Of a DNA stretch of 64,000 bases, positions 16,784-26,014 are shown in pieces. The notes under the pieces were generated by a model that saw only the letters and a list, made by a program, of their open reading frames with translations, did not search any database and had not been told where the DNA came from. The stretch lies in NCBI GenBank assembly GCA_050874385.1, contig JBNMKO010000001.1, forward strand, positions 78,263-142,262, given 5' to 3'. The position numbers were made by a program, and so were the translations under genes. The number at the start of each line of letters is the position of its first letter. Position 1 is the stretch's first letter. The stretch is from CAG-882 sp050874385. Its GTDB lineage: Bacteria > Bacillota > Clostridia > Lachnospirales > Lachnospiraceae.

Positions 16784-18316
16784 ATGAAGCTCTTAAAACC
16801 AAAAACAAAGATTATGCCATACGTTAATAAGATTTTCAAATATGTGAGCATGGTATTTTATGTATTTGCGCTCTATGAATTATGGCATTTATGTCAATTT
16901 GGCGGTGTGCAGAGACATTTTCAAAGAGTTGTGATTGGAATTGCTGGCTGTGTATTTACATTTATTTTGTGGCTTGTAACAAGAAAATATAGGCAAAAAG
17001 CGGATTTAGAAAGTACTTCAAGGAAGAAATTATTCCATATTCAAGTTGGTATTTTTCTTATAGTCACGCTTTTCTTTGGAGGGCGAATTGTATATTCGGC
17101 GGTTCCGTATCATGGTGCATTGTCGTGGAAGGTGGACGAAATGATGCGAAAAAAGGAAATTCCGCTTGAACACAACAATATTTATGAGACGGGGGTTGAG
17201 GGAATACTTTCGGATTTGAAGGAGAAATTAGAGCTGCCGGATAAGCTATATATAGCCAACAAATTTCAGGTAAGATTTGATGAAACTGGTGATATTCAGA
17301 GCATTTATGCCTTTTTATATGGAAAGAATGAGAAGGGCAGTGAAAAGACATATCTTGTAGATTATGACGCTAAGAGCAGTAATTCCATGAAAGTCTGGGT
17401 GGACGGCAATGCGAATGGCGGGTATGAGGATGATATGAGCCTTTCGCCTATGCTAAAGATTTTGGACAATGCGGACTGGATAAATCAGGTAAAGAGCTGG
17501 TCAGAAAATTTTGAAAAAAAGCAGGTATACGAACTTCTCTATCTGGGACGGAGGGCTTTTGGCTCGGCGGATGGGCTGTGCTATATTCCGGGAGATGCCG
17601 ATGGCGACGGAGTTGTGGATGGTGATGGCAATTTTTTGCGGCTTGACAATGGCGGTGAGATTGTCGGGTTTGAGGTGTCGTTGCATATCCCGGCGGAGGA
17701 GAGCGTTACACCGGTGAGATATATCATGGAGCCTTTGTATGTAAGTCAGGGCGAGTTAGCGCAGGAGAACACCACAAAACAGGTGGAGGAAGCTAAGGAA
17801 GCACAGCGTTGGACGACGGATAACAGCGACGGGACAATGTATTTCTTTTTGGATGAGCAGAGAGGCTGGCGTTTGGTGGTGACGGACGCGGCTGCCGGAA
17901 GCAGGTACTATGAATTGGAGATGAGTGCGGACGGAGGTGACACTTGGGAGCGAATAAATACAAATCCATTCGACGGGCAGATGGGAGCTGCCGAGGGGAT
18001 TTTGTTCTTTAATGGGAGCTTTGGAGTGATTGGACTTGCGGGTGCATCGAGTTCACATTCGGAGTTGTACATCACTAGGGACGGAGGAGGAACCTTTGAA
18101 GAGATAGAGCTTCCGATGGATACGGTTACGAAGCTTCCACAGCTTGCCTATGAATGTGAATTTACGGCGGCGGATTATGACTATTTGAATATGCCTGAAA
18201 AAGATGGCGATGTATTTTCAATAATTGTCACAACCCAAGCCGGCGAGAGTGAAGGGATAGTATTTAAGTCGACGGATGAAGGATTGACATGGGAGTATAA
18301 CGGGATAACACAATAA
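16784..18316 (+). CDS. Membrane protein with C-terminal Asp-box (BNR) repeats
   Basis: A 510-residue protein with two or three membrane segments in the first 110 residues, then a large extracytoplasmic part. It holds an EF-hand-like calcium loop (D-A-D-G-D-G-V-V-D-G-D-G-N, about 273-285) and three Asp-box motifs (S-A-D-G-G-D-T-W, T-R-D-G-G-G-T-F and S-T-D-E-G-L-T-W), as found in sialidase-type and photosystem-assembly beta-propellers. Three boxes suggest a partial propeller rather than a full six-bladed enzyme, and no catalytic sialidase motif is visible. GAGGAGG precedes the ATG. The upstream kinase ends 112 bases earlier. Function unknown; a surface binding or sensing role is guesswork. Confidence 0.6.
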   Translation: MKLLKPKTKIMPYVNKIFKYVSMVFYVFALYELWHLCQFGGVQRHFQRVVIGIAGCVFTFILWLVTRKYRQKADLESTSRKKLFHIQVGIFLIVTLFFGGRIVYSAVPYHGALSWKVDEMMRKKEIPLEHNNIYETGVEGILSDLKEKLELPDKLYIANKFQVRFDETGDIQSIYAFLYGKNEKGSEKTYLVDYDAKSSNSMKVWVDGNANGGYEDDMSLSPMLKILDNADWINQVKSWSENFEKKQVYELLYLGRRAFGSADGLCYIPGDADGDGVVDGDGNFLRLDNGGEIVGFEVSLHIPAEESVTPVRYIMEPLYVSQGELAQENTTKQVEEAKEAQRWTTDNSDGTMYFFLDEQRGWRLVVTDAAAGSRYYELEMSADGGDTWERINTNPFDGQMGAAEGILFFNGSFGVIGLAGASSSHSELYITRDGGGTFEEIELPMDTVTKLPQLAYECEFTAADYDYLNMPEKDGDVFSIIVTTQAGESEGIVFKSTDEGLTWEYNGITQ

Positions 18317-18329
18317 ATATTTTTTTAGT

Positions 18330-18408
18330 AAGTGTCAAAAGTATAAATTGCGCGGCAATGAGGCAGTCAGCCTACATTAGCGAGCGTTAAAATTTGCTTT
18401 TGACACTT
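18330..18408. repeat. Inverted repeat of 12 bp with 55-base loop
   Basis: AAGTGTCAAAAG (18330-18341) and CTTTTGACACTT (18397-18408) are perfectly complementary. The loop contains GC-richer segments (CGCGGCAATGAGGCAG and GCGAGCGTT) unlike the surrounding AT-rich DNA. It follows the stop of the Asp-box gene by 14 bases and could be a terminator-like fold, a small mobile repeat or a small RNA. The remaining 18409-18679 interval up to the chemoreceptor holds AT-rich promoter-like DNA without a site I can defend. Confidence 0.5.
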
Positions 18409-18679
18409 ATATTATTGTAGAGATAAATTTATAGAGATGGCTAGGGTGGCATGTGACTATAATTATTTGTAGAAATTGGACAAAATATATAGAAAAATCT
18501 CTCATATTGTGGTAATATTGTACCAATAAAACTTGGTTTATTCAGTCTGTATAATATGTCGAATAGAGACTGATTTTCAAGCGATTAATAATATAGAAAT
18601 GTGCATAAAATTAGAAAATATGAGCTACACACATTTATCTATATTAAAAAACAATAAGTATGAAGGAGGGATTTTTTAT

Positions 18680-20686
18680 ATGAGGGAACAAAAAAAGCAG
18701 AAAAAATCCATAACCTCAATCAAGACCAAGCTTCTTGCGGCTGTTGGTACACTGGTGCTTATACTGGTGCTCATCCTGATTTTTATTTCCTATACAATTT
18801 CAAAGAATATAATTAAGGATGAGTCAATGCAGCTGCTTGAACTTTCCACCAATAATCAGGCATCGCAGATTGAGTCGTGGATGTCGGAAAATCTCAATGT
18901 GTTCAATACATTTAAGCACGATATTGAGACGATGAATTACACGGATGCACAGCTTCAGACGTTGCTTGACGGTTATCTTGGAAGAAGCACCAACTATCCG
19001 GATGGATTTTACATTGCGGACACGTTGGGCAATGTGATGCAGGCTGAGGGCGTGGAGTACAAAAAGACGGCTGATAAGTCGGCGACGTGGTATAATGAGG
19101 CGCTCACAAGGGTCAATATGGCATTTGGAGATGTACACACCAATGAGGCAGGTGAGGATGTCATAAGTGCCGGTGCAATTTTGCGTGAACCGGATAGGGC
19201 TGGCGGGATAAGCGGCAGAACAAGGCTTCTTGTGGTTGATGTGCCGATAGCGCACATTCAGGTTATTGTAAATTCTTTTATAAGCATGGACGATGCGCAG
19301 GCTGTCCTTGTTGACCGCGAGAATATGAGCATAATCTCAAAGAGTGACGATGAACTTAGTGGAACATTAAAAGATGGGACAGGATTTCTTGGCACGATAG
19401 GTCAGAGAGTTTCGGAGCAGAATTTTGATGAGTTGACGCTTTCGGGAAATATTGTGGATTTTAAGGAGATTTCCGGGACAAACTGGGTGCTTGTATCCTA
19501 TGTGCCTGAGTCTACAATTTTTAAGGATTTAATTTCGCTTAGAACAACAATGATGGTTGCGGGTGCTATAGTGCTTGTGGTACTTCTCGCTCTTATGGAG
19601 AGAATGGTGCATTACATGATTAAGCCAATCCGCTCTCTCACGGACTCTATTGTGACTATGGCATCGGGTGACTTTACCGTTGACATAAAGACAAAGGGAA
19701 ATGATGAGATTACACTTATGGGAAGAAGCATGAAGGAGTTTGCCGCGTCCATGAGAGGTATGATTAATGATATAATGAATGCCTCCGAGACTTTGCAGGG
19801 GCAGGCGGAGTCGAGCACGTCGGTGTCAGGCGGTCTTTATGAGGCATCGGTCAAGCAGTCAAAGACCATAGATGAGCTCAACACGACGGTTGACCAGCTC
19901 TCAACATCTGTCAGTGAGATTGCGGAAAGTGCAACATCACTTGCGCTTGTCGTATCTGACACGCAGGAGAACAGCGTAAAGGCTGAGGACAGAATGAACG
20001 AGACAGTCAAGGTTGCTGAGAACGGCAAGAGTGATATGCAAAAGGTCGGCGACGCAATGCGCTCCATCGAGCAGTCCATAACAGAACTTCAGGAGTCAAT
20101 CGACAAGGTGGGAACAGCTTCACTTGAGATAAATAAGATAGTGGGAATGATTGGAGATATCGCTGACGAGACAAATCTTCTTTCGTTAAATGCGTCCATA
20201 GAGGCGGCGAGAGCAGGCGAGGCAGGGCGAGGCTTTGCGGTTGTTGCAGGTGAGATAGGAAGCCTTGCGGAGAACAGCAACCAGTCGGTACAGAAAATTC
20301 AGAAGCTTATAAATGAGGTTACGGCGCTTGTAGGTGAGACCGTGGATAAGGCAAAGAGCAGCGTGGAGGAGATTGACAATAGCAGCGAGCTTGTCCATCA
20401 GGCGGTAAAGACGTTTGATATAATCTATGATAACATTATGGATGCAAGCAGTGTTGTAAACAATATGGCATCGAGCATGTCAAAGGTTGCCGATGTGTCG
20501 ACAAATGTTGCGTCAATCACCGAGGAGCAGGCGGCGAGTGCAGAGCTTATCTCAAAAAATGCCGGAAATATTGCGTCGGAGTCACAGAATATAACCCACA
20601 GCAGTGAGCGTGTTTCCGACACGGCAAAGGAACTTGAAGACACTTCCCAGAAGCTTAGAGCTCAGATTAATTCCTTTAAAGTGTAG
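18680..20686 (+). CDS. Methyl-accepting chemotaxis protein
   Basis: About 668 residues. One membrane helix near 17-40, an extracellular sensor domain of Cache type (about 45-295), a second helix near 300, a HAMP domain, and a long C-terminal signalling coiled coil with the highly conserved hairpin tip E-T-N-L-L-S-L-N-A-S-I-E-A-A-R-A-G-E-A-G. The family relays ligand binding to CheA/CheW at the cell pole. The start at 18680 follows AAGGAGGG by 11 bases; an in-frame ATG at 18533 lacks a site. The next gene, a sugar-binding lipoprotein, may feed this receptor. I saw no good sigma-28 promoter here. Confidence 0.92.
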   Translation: MREQKKQKKSITSIKTKLLAAVGTLVLILVLILIFISYTISKNIIKDESMQLLELSTNNQASQIESWMSENLNVFNTFKHDIETMNYTDAQLQTLLDGYLGRSTNYPDGFYIADTLGNVMQAEGVEYKKTADKSATWYNEALTRVNMAFGDVHTNEAGEDVISAGAILREPDRAGGISGRTRLLVVDVPIAHIQVIVNSFISMDDAQAVLVDRENMSIISKSDDELSGTLKDGTGFLGTIGQRVSEQNFDELTLSGNIVDFKEISGTNWVLVSYVPESTIFKDLISLRTTMMVAGAIVLVVLLALMERMVHYMIKPIRSLTDSIVTMASGDFTVDIKTKGNDEITLMGRSMKEFAASMRGMINDIMNASETLQGQAESSTSVSGGLYEASVKQSKTIDELNTTVDQLSTSVSEIAESATSLALVVSDTQENSVKAEDRMNETVKVAENGKSDMQKVGDAMRSIEQSITELQESIDKVGTASLEINKIVGMIGDIADETNLLSLNASIEAARAGEAGRGFAVVAGEIGSLAENSNQSVQKIQKLINEVTALVGETVDKAKSSVEEIDNSSELVHQAVKTFDIIYDNIMDASSVVNNMASSMSKVADVSTNVASITEEQAASAELISKNAGNIASESQNITHSSERVSDTAKELEDTSQKLRAQINSFKV

Positions 20687-20707
20687 TGGCTGATTGTTAA
20701 GCGATTA

Positions 20708-20734
20708 AAAATCTGAAAATATATACGCCGATAT
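20708..20734 (+). promoter_or_regulatory. Candidate sigma-28 (flagellar) promoter for the binding lipoprotein
   Basis: AAAA (20708-20711), 15 bases, then GCCGATAT (20727-20734) match the flagellar sigma-28 consensus TAAA-N15-GCCGATAA at 3 of 4 and 7 of 8 positions with the exact spacing. It lies 124 bases before the lipoprotein start and after the chemoreceptor stop. Confidence 0.55.
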
Positions 20735-20857
20735 ATGTGTAAATTGTTGCATATACAAGCTGCTATATCTTAATAAATTGCTTTACATTAAAAGATGTAT
20801 TAATTTTTAGAATTGCTATAATTGTTAAGCAGTTAAAAATATATGGAGGGATGAAAG

Positions 20858-21889
20858 ATGAAAGGTGTGTTATATGATAGTATATACAGAAAAGGTATAT
20901 CAAGGACTTTGTTTGCAAGGGCAACAGTGTTATTGTGTGCGGTCTTGATGGTGTCGATGCTGACAGGCTGTGCCGGAGGTTCAAACAGTGCATCATCCGG
21001 CAATGCCAAGATTTTGATTTCGACATGTGCCAAGGGTGATGCGTTCAGGGATTCTCTTGTGTCAGCGCTTGAGGCGGCTTGCGACAGGCAGCAGGTTGCT
21101 TACAGCACAGTATATGCCGAACAGTCGGCGGAGGAGCAGGTTGCACAGATTAAGGGTGCAAAAAGCCAGGGATATACGGCGGTTATATGCAGACTTATGG
21201 ATGCGGACACAGCCTTGCAGATAGAGAGGGCTGCGGACGGTCTGCCGGTCATATTTATAAACAACTCTCCTGATGAGACCTATTTGGAAGCTGATAAATA
21301 TATTTATGTGGCATCCGACGAGAACGTTGCGGGGAGCTATGAGGCGCAGTATGTTTTAGATAAGCTGTCGGGAAAGAGTGAGATAAATGTAATGATTTTG
21401 CAGGGAGAGAAGACACATTCGGCGACAAAGGGAAGAACCGATGCGGCTAAAAGGGTGTTAAACGAGTCGGGAAAGAAGATAAATTATGTTTTTCAGGACT
21501 ATGCCGATTGGAGCACTGACCTTGGAAAGGAATATTTTGAGATATTTAACTCGACAGGGCGCTCTGTGGACTGCGTTATAAGCAACAATGACTCGATGGC
21601 TGTGGGCGCGATAGAGGGAATGGAAGTCTGTGGGGTTGACCCAGGTTCAATAATAGTCTGCGGTGTCGATGCCACGGCAGAGGGATGTCAGCTTGTGAAG
21701 GAGGGCAAGATGGACTTTACGGTCTGCCAGAACGCCGTCAATCAGGCAAATGCGGCTGTCGATGTGGCTGTTATGCTCTCTTCGGGCAAATCCATAAAGG
21801 ATTATGACAAAACAGCGTCTACCGGATATCAGGTGTGGGTTGATTTTGAGAAGGTTGATGCCTCAAATGTTGCACAGTATCTTAAATAA
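20858..21889 (+). CDS. Sugar-type periplasmic-binding lipoprotein (Peripla_BP_4 family)
   Basis: A 343-residue lipoprotein: positively charged N-terminus, hydrophobic stretch and lipobox L-T-G-C (Cys38), followed by a two-lobe binding domain of the RbsB/MglB type. Typical features are E-E-Q-V-A-Q-I-K-G-A, V-I-F-I-N-N-S-P and D-C-V-I-S-N-N-D-S-M-A-V-G-A with G-V-D-A-T-A-E-G later. Such proteins bind ribose, galactose or similar sugars at the cell surface. No permease or ATPase gene is adjacent; instead it stands between a chemoreceptor and a hybrid histidine kinase and has a sigma-28-like promoter. I infer that it serves sensing/chemotaxis rather than uptake. The ATG follows a GGAGG site. Confidence 0.88.
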   Translation: MKGVLYDSIYRKGISRTLFARATVLLCAVLMVSMLTGCAGGSNSASSGNAKILISTCAKGDAFRDSLVSALEAACDRQQVAYSTVYAEQSAEEQVAQIKGAKSQGYTAVICRLMDADTALQIERAADGLPVIFINNSPDETYLEADKYIYVASDENVAGSYEAQYVLDKLSGKSEINVMILQGEKTHSATKGRTDAAKRVLNESGKKINYVFQDYADWSTDLGKEYFEIFNSTGRSVDCVISNNDSMAVGAIEGMEVCGVDPGSIIVCGVDATAEGCQLVKEGKMDFTVCQNAVNQANAAVDVAVMLSSGKSIKDYDKTASTGYQVWVDFEKVDASNVAQYLK

Positions 21890-21959
21890 CTGCACAGTAA
21901 TCATGGTTTTATAATGATGAGCAAAATAATAGATATATTTGGAAAAATGAAATAATAAA

Positions 21960-22090
21960 CTATAAATGAGCAATTATGAAAAAGTGCACAGAAATAGCTG
22001 ATATTTGTTCAAATTTAAAATAGATTTCAATAAAAGTATCTTTATATGGCGAATAAATTTGTGTAATATTTTAAATTTGTTCATCTATAG
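21960..22090 (+). repeat. Dispersed AT-rich element, copy 1 (about 131 bp)
   Basis: The ends CTATAAATGAGCAA and TTGTTCATCTATAG are near-perfect inverted repeats. An inner pair CAAATTTAAAAT / ATTTTAAATTTG adjoins the 3' end, so the RNA or DNA strand could fold into a long AT-rich hairpin with a side bulge. Related copies lie at 26186, 40096 and, inverted, 58236. This copy ends 39 bases before the start of the gene at 22130. Confidence 0.8.
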
Positions 22091-22129
22091 TAATAAAATT
22101 ATAAAGCAGAGAAAGAGGAAAAATCAGTT

Positions 22130-22780
22130 ATGGTCGAAAAAATGTTGGAACTGATAGAAAAAAGTTTTCCGCTTAGTGAACGTGATGCAGGGGAATACTC
22201 ATCCGCAAAGGTAGGTCCTATGAAGTTTCAAATCAGATATTTTGACGCGGCTGGACTTGGGCGGGTGTCGGTTATGAAGGGAAGTGCGATGTTCGGGCTT
22301 ATGAAGATGGATACTCTTATTGTGAACCCTTTTGCGCGTGATATGGCACTTTTTTCGTATGACAGGATATATGCAATGGGAAATGACACAATTTTTTTGG
22401 AGCTTTATGATACGCGAATGGATAAGAGCGGATTGATGGGGGATATAGAAAGTGTTGTAAGCAGATATGATGATATACCTGAACAGCCGGTGGCACCTAA
22501 CTGGTATGACAATATAAAGCTTCCCGGCAGCCTTAAAAAGAAAGGCAAAAAGAATATTACACCGCGTTTTGACAGGCTTGCACAGGAGTACCTTAATTCT
22601 TTTATAGAACTTGTCAGACAGGCACCGGAATGTGATGTAAGACAGAAGAAGAAAGCTGCGGCTGTGTACACTCAGGGGCTTTTAAAAAATGGAGGACCAA
22701 GTACAGACCAGTTTGTGAAGGCAAAGGGAATGGAATATACCGAATATCTATTTAGAAACATTTTGTTTGGCACAGAGTAG
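22130..22780 (+). CDS. Hypothetical protein (216 aa), family not recognised
   Basis: A soluble protein without signal peptide or membrane segment. The N-terminal half is mixed alpha/beta with K-M-D-T-L-I-V-N-P-F-A-R-D-M-A-L-F-S-Y-D and N-D-T-I-F-L-E-L-Y-D-T, an arrangement that faintly recalls ferredoxin-dependent bilin reductases ('hP...YDhP.F..D'), but I cannot confirm this. The middle has a Lys-rich loop (S-L-K-K-K-G-K-K-N) and the C-terminus is helical. It follows a dispersed repeat and is followed by a terminator, so it is a single-gene unit within the signalling region. Function unknown. Confidence 0.6.
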   Translation: MVEKMLELIEKSFPLSERDAGEYSSAKVGPMKFQIRYFDAAGLGRVSVMKGSAMFGLMKMDTLIVNPFARDMALFSYDRIYAMGNDTIFLELYDTRMDKSGLMGDIESVVSRYDDIPEQPVAPNWYDNIKLPGSLKKKGKKNITPRFDRLAQEYLNSFIELVRQAPECDVRQKKKAAAVYTQGLLKNGGPSTDQFVKAKGMEYTEYLFRNILFGTE

Positions 22781-22783
22781 TCA

Positions 22784-22826
22784 AAAAGCCTGTCAGGATT
22801 TTTTATCTTGTCAGGCTCTTTTATTT
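22784..22826 (+). terminator. Intrinsic terminator
   Basis: AAAAAGCCTGTCA pairs with TGTCAGGCTCTTTT across a short T-rich loop, with one mismatch, and is followed by TTATTT. It closes the single-gene unit at 22130. Confidence 0.65.
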
Positions 22827-22877
22827 ACAAAAGAGTTATGTTAAAATAAGCACAAAAAAATAATCAGGTGGTAATAA

Positions 22878-24932
22878 ATGAACAGAGGGAAAGTCCAAAA
22901 CGGAACAAGGTTAAAGGCTGTGCTGGTATTCCTATTTATTTTTTGTGCCATAAATGGGATTGTACATATGCAGTTTGCAAATCAGAAGAACGCCGAAAAG
23001 CTGAAGGCAGCATATACCGCCGAATCTACGGTTGAGAGGATAGAGGCACAGCTCAACAAGTATTTTTCAAAGTCGGATTTGTTAAAAAAGATAGTTGAGT
23101 CGGGAAAGGAACTAAGTGATGAGGAGTTTGACAGCCTGTCGGGATTTCTTCAAAATGATGAGACAGTCATTGAGGCTATAGAGATGGCCAAGGACGGGAT
23201 TGTGTCTAAGGTATATCCGCTTGAGGGAAATGAGGAGGCAATCGGGCTTAACATGCTTGAAAATTCGGCGCGTAAGACCGAGGCTAGACTTTCGATGGAC
23301 AGCGGAAAGTACACGATAGCCGGGCCGTATGAGCTTGTGCAGGGCGGAACCGGAGCGCTTTTGTTTGACCCGATATATACGACGGATGAGAATGGGCAGA
23401 AAAATTTCTGGGGTTTTTCAATACTTGTGATGAACTGGGAGGAATTTATAAGTGAAATCCAGCTCGAAGCACTTGAGGATGCGGCATATCACTATTGTAT
23501 CTGGAAGACGGATATGACCACCGGAGAGGAAATTTCGATTTCAGAAAGCGGAGGGGTGATACCTGATGATGCCTTGGAGGTCGTGTGTTCAGTGCCGAAT
23601 GACAACTGGCATTTTGAGATAATTCCTGTTGGCGGCTGGATTTCAAGAACTGACATTTTATTTGGCATTGTATTTTCAAGTGTTATTGCGGCTCTTGTGA
23701 CGGTGGTATACTGGCAGTTTGAGATGAGAAGATATAAAGAGGCCTTATACACGGCAAATATTGAGAAAGCTGCGATGGAGGCTAAGTCAGCCAACGAGGC
23801 AAAGACGAGATTTCTTTTTAACATGAGCCATGATATAAGAACTCCGCTAAATGCCATCATAGGCTTTTCGGATTTGTTGAAGGAGCATTTGGATGACAGT
23901 GCGAAGGTGGCGGATTATATTGAAAAAATACGCTCATCAGGTTCGATGCTGTTGTCTATAATCAATCATGTGCTTGAGGTCGCAAGGATAGAGAGCGGAA
24001 AACTGACTTTGAATGAGAAGGTGACGTGCATAAGCGATATAGCAGACTCATTGCAGGCTGTATTTGAGCCGACGGTGCAGGATAAGGAGCTGTCATGCAA
24101 TATCAATTGTAACATTGTGCATGAGAATGTCATATGTGATGAGACTAAGGTAAGGGAAATATTTTTAAATATAATTGGAAATTCTGTCAAATATACTCCG
24201 GATGGAGGACGCATAAGAGCGGATATTGTCGAGGTTGACTGCGAAAAAAACGGCTATGCAAGTTTTAGAGTTGTCATATCGGATAATGGCATAGGGATGA
24301 GCAAGGAATATCTTCCACATATATTTGAGGAATTTACGAGGGAACACTCAAGCACTGAGGCGAAGGTTGACGGGACAGGGCTTGGACTTCCTATTGTGAA
24401 AGCACTGCTTGACCTGATGGGCGGAACTATAGATGTCAAGAGTGAGCCGGGAAAAGGAGCCACAACGGTAATCATGCTTACATTTCCTATAGCTAACAAG
24501 GCACAGATAACGGACGAGAGCAGGCAAAGGAGAGAACTCCTTCTTAACAGTTTAAAGGGAAAGCGTGTATTGCTTGCCGAGGACAATGATTTGAACGCCG
24601 AGATTGCCATCACGATATTAAATGAAAATGGAATTGAGGTGGACAGGGCAGCGGATGGTCGGATTTGCGTTGATATGTTGAAGGCGGCGCGGGAGGATTA
24701 CTACGATGGTATCTTGATGGATATTCAGATGCCGAATATGGACGGATATGAGGCTACCGAGGAGATAAGAAAGTTGAGGGGAAAGCGCGGAATTATACCG
24801 ATTATTGCAATGACTGCCAATGCGTTTGAGGAGGACAGGAAAAAGGCGTTTGTGACAGGAATGAATGCGCATATCGTAAAGCCGATAGATGTGAATGTCA
24901 TGCTTGAGACACTTGGAAAATTTATAGTGTAG
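22878..24932 (+). CDS. Hybrid sensor histidine kinase with CHASE-like sensor and receiver domain
   Basis: About 684 residues: membrane helix (about 11-33), an extracellular CHASE-type sensor (about 50-250; I-A-G-P-Y-E-L, then L-L-F-D-P-I-Y and F-W-G-F-S-I-L-V), a second helix (about 256-278), HisKA box F-N-M-S-H-D-I-R-T-P-L-N-A (His at about 322), HATPase with N-box I-I-G-N-S-V-K-Y and G-box G-T-G-L-G-L-P-I, and a C-terminal receiver domain with L-L-A-E-D-N-D and phospho-acceptor I-L-M-D-I-Q-M-P-N-M-D-G. No separate HPt or output regulator is adjacent. The binding lipoprotein upstream could be its ligand partner. GGTGG precedes the ATG. Confidence 0.92.
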   Translation: MNRGKVQNGTRLKAVLVFLFIFCAINGIVHMQFANQKNAEKLKAAYTAESTVERIEAQLNKYFSKSDLLKKIVESGKELSDEEFDSLSGFLQNDETVIEAIEMAKDGIVSKVYPLEGNEEAIGLNMLENSARKTEARLSMDSGKYTIAGPYELVQGGTGALLFDPIYTTDENGQKNFWGFSILVMNWEEFISEIQLEALEDAAYHYCIWKTDMTTGEEISISESGGVIPDDALEVVCSVPNDNWHFEIIPVGGWISRTDILFGIVFSSVIAALVTVVYWQFEMRRYKEALYTANIEKAAMEAKSANEAKTRFLFNMSHDIRTPLNAIIGFSDLLKEHLDDSAKVADYIEKIRSSGSMLLSIINHVLEVARIESGKLTLNEKVTCISDIADSLQAVFEPTVQDKELSCNINCNIVHENVICDETKVREIFLNIIGNSVKYTPDGGRIRADIVEVDCEKNGYASFRVVISDNGIGMSKEYLPHIFEEFTREHSSTEAKVDGTGLGLPIVKALLDLMGGTIDVKSEPGKGATTVIMLTFPIANKAQITDESRQRRELLLNSLKGKRVLLAEDNDLNAEIAITILNENGIEVDRAADGRICVDMLKAAREDYYDGILMDIQMPNMDGYEATEEIRKLRGKRGIIPIIAMTANAFEEDRKKAFVTGMNAHIVKPIDVNVMLETLGKFIV

Positions 24933-24999
24933 CTTAAGCTTGTACATAGTTGGAGAATTTTTAATCAGACATTTGTTCAATTTAATAAAGTATTTGTCA

Positions 25000-25050
25000 A
25001 AAAAAGAGAAGCTGTTGATATATTTTTCATATCGGCAGCTTCTCTTTTTT
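25000..25050. terminator. Bidirectional terminator between convergent genes
   Basis: AAAAAAGAGAAGCTG (25000-25014) is perfectly complementary to CAGCTTCTCTTTTTT (25036-25050). The A/T tracts on both sides allow termination in both directions, serving the hybrid kinase and the convergent oxidoreductase. Confidence 0.9.
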
Positions 25051-25054
25051 ACCA

Positions 25055-25855
25055 TTACGGTCTCTGGCCAAGTCCGCCCTCAAGGGTGAGTGTCTCACCT
25101 GTCATAAACTTGAAGTCAGGTGATGCGAGCTGAACACAGACACGTCCGATTTCTGTCTCGACATTTCCGTAGTGACCCATAGGCGGCATTTTTACGTTTG
25201 CCTTGAATGCGTCAGGATATGCCTTCTCGAAATTTTCAAGCTGTGCAGTCCATGCGAGCGGACATACGATGTTGACATTGATGCCATCAGGACCCCACTC
25301 GGTTGCGGCTACTCTTGTAAGACCTCTTATTCCCTCTTTGGCAGCGGCATAAGCGCACTGACCAAAGTTTCCAAAAAGACCTGCGCCGGATGCAAAGTTG
25401 ATAACGGAACCCTTAGTCTCCTTGAGATATGGATAGCATGCCTTCATATAATAAAAGGCGGCATACAGACCGGAATACACTGCAAGGTCGAACTGTTCGG
25501 TTGTGTGGTCAGAAAGTTTTACACCCGATGCGGAAGCCTGTGCATTGTTGATGAGCACATCAATTCTTCCGAAAGTGTCAATCGCCTGCTTTACGACATT
25601 TGCCACTGTAGCCTCATTGTCGGCTCCGGCGTTCACATCCGCCTGTACGGCGAGAACCTTGATGCCGAATTTCTCCTCGAGCTCTGCCTTTGCGTCCTCA
25701 AGCTTCTTAACATTTCTTCCCGTGATAACGAGGTTGGCACCTTCCTTTGCGTATGCCGTTGCGATGCCGTACCCGATTGAGCCGCAGCTTCCGTCCTGCA
25801 AAACGGCTCTTCCTCCGCCTGTGATGATGGCTGTCTTACCTGTCAAAAATCCCAT
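25055..25855 (-). CDS. Short-chain dehydrogenase/reductase (SDR)
   Basis: A 266-residue Rossmann-fold oxidoreductase. The nucleotide-binding segment is T-A-I-I-T-G-G-G-R followed by an extended loop and G-S-I-G-Y-G-I-A; the loop is longer than the usual TGxxxGIG. NAG is present as I-N-N-A-Q-A. The catalytic set is S (N-F-A-S-G-A-G) with Y-A-A-A-K. It contains T-G-R-N after the second strand, which suggests NADP preference. The substrate cannot be told. GAAAGGGG lies about eight bases before the ATG. It is a single gene facing the hybrid kinase and has a dispersed repeat upstream. Confidence 0.9.
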   Translation of the reverse strand: MGFLTGKTAIITGGGRAVLQDGSCGSIGYGIATAYAKEGANLVITGRNVKKLEDAKAELEEKFGIKVLAVQADVNAGADNEATVANVVKQAIDTFGRIDVLINNAQASASGVKLSDHTTEQFDLAVYSGLYAAFYYMKACYPYLKETKGSVINFASGAGLFGNFGQCAYAAAKEGIRGLTRVAATEWGPDGINVNIVCPLAWTAQLENFEKAYPDAFKANVKMPPMGHYGNVETEIGRVCVQLASPDFKFMTGETLTLEGGLGQRP

Positions 25856-25907
25856 TTATATTGCCCCTTTCTTAAAGTTATTTTTATCAAAAATATCTTG
25901 GCATTTA

Positions 25908-26014
25908 ACCAAATCAAGTAAGTCCCCTGCTTCAATTGCATGCAATAAGCAATGGGTGGGGACTTGCACTGCGAAGCAGTTATTTGGTTATGAGCAAGAA
26001 GCGAAGCGGATTGC
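25908..26014 (+). repeat. Dispersed hairpin repeat, copy A
   Basis: The segment AATCAAGTAAGTCCCCTGC ... GGGTGGGGACTTGC ... GAAGCAGTTATTTGGTTATG ... GCGAAGCGGATTG recurs at 48704-48868 with a longer interior. AAGTCCCC and GGGGACTT form the stem of a hairpin around AATTGCATGCAATAAGCAA. It is non-coding and lies upstream of the SDR gene. Confidence 0.75.

Noticed and set aside
18540..18570. Possible sigma-28 promoter for the first chemoreceptor (GTCGAATA)
   Set aside because: Only five of eight -10 positions match and no -35 element lies at the right distance.
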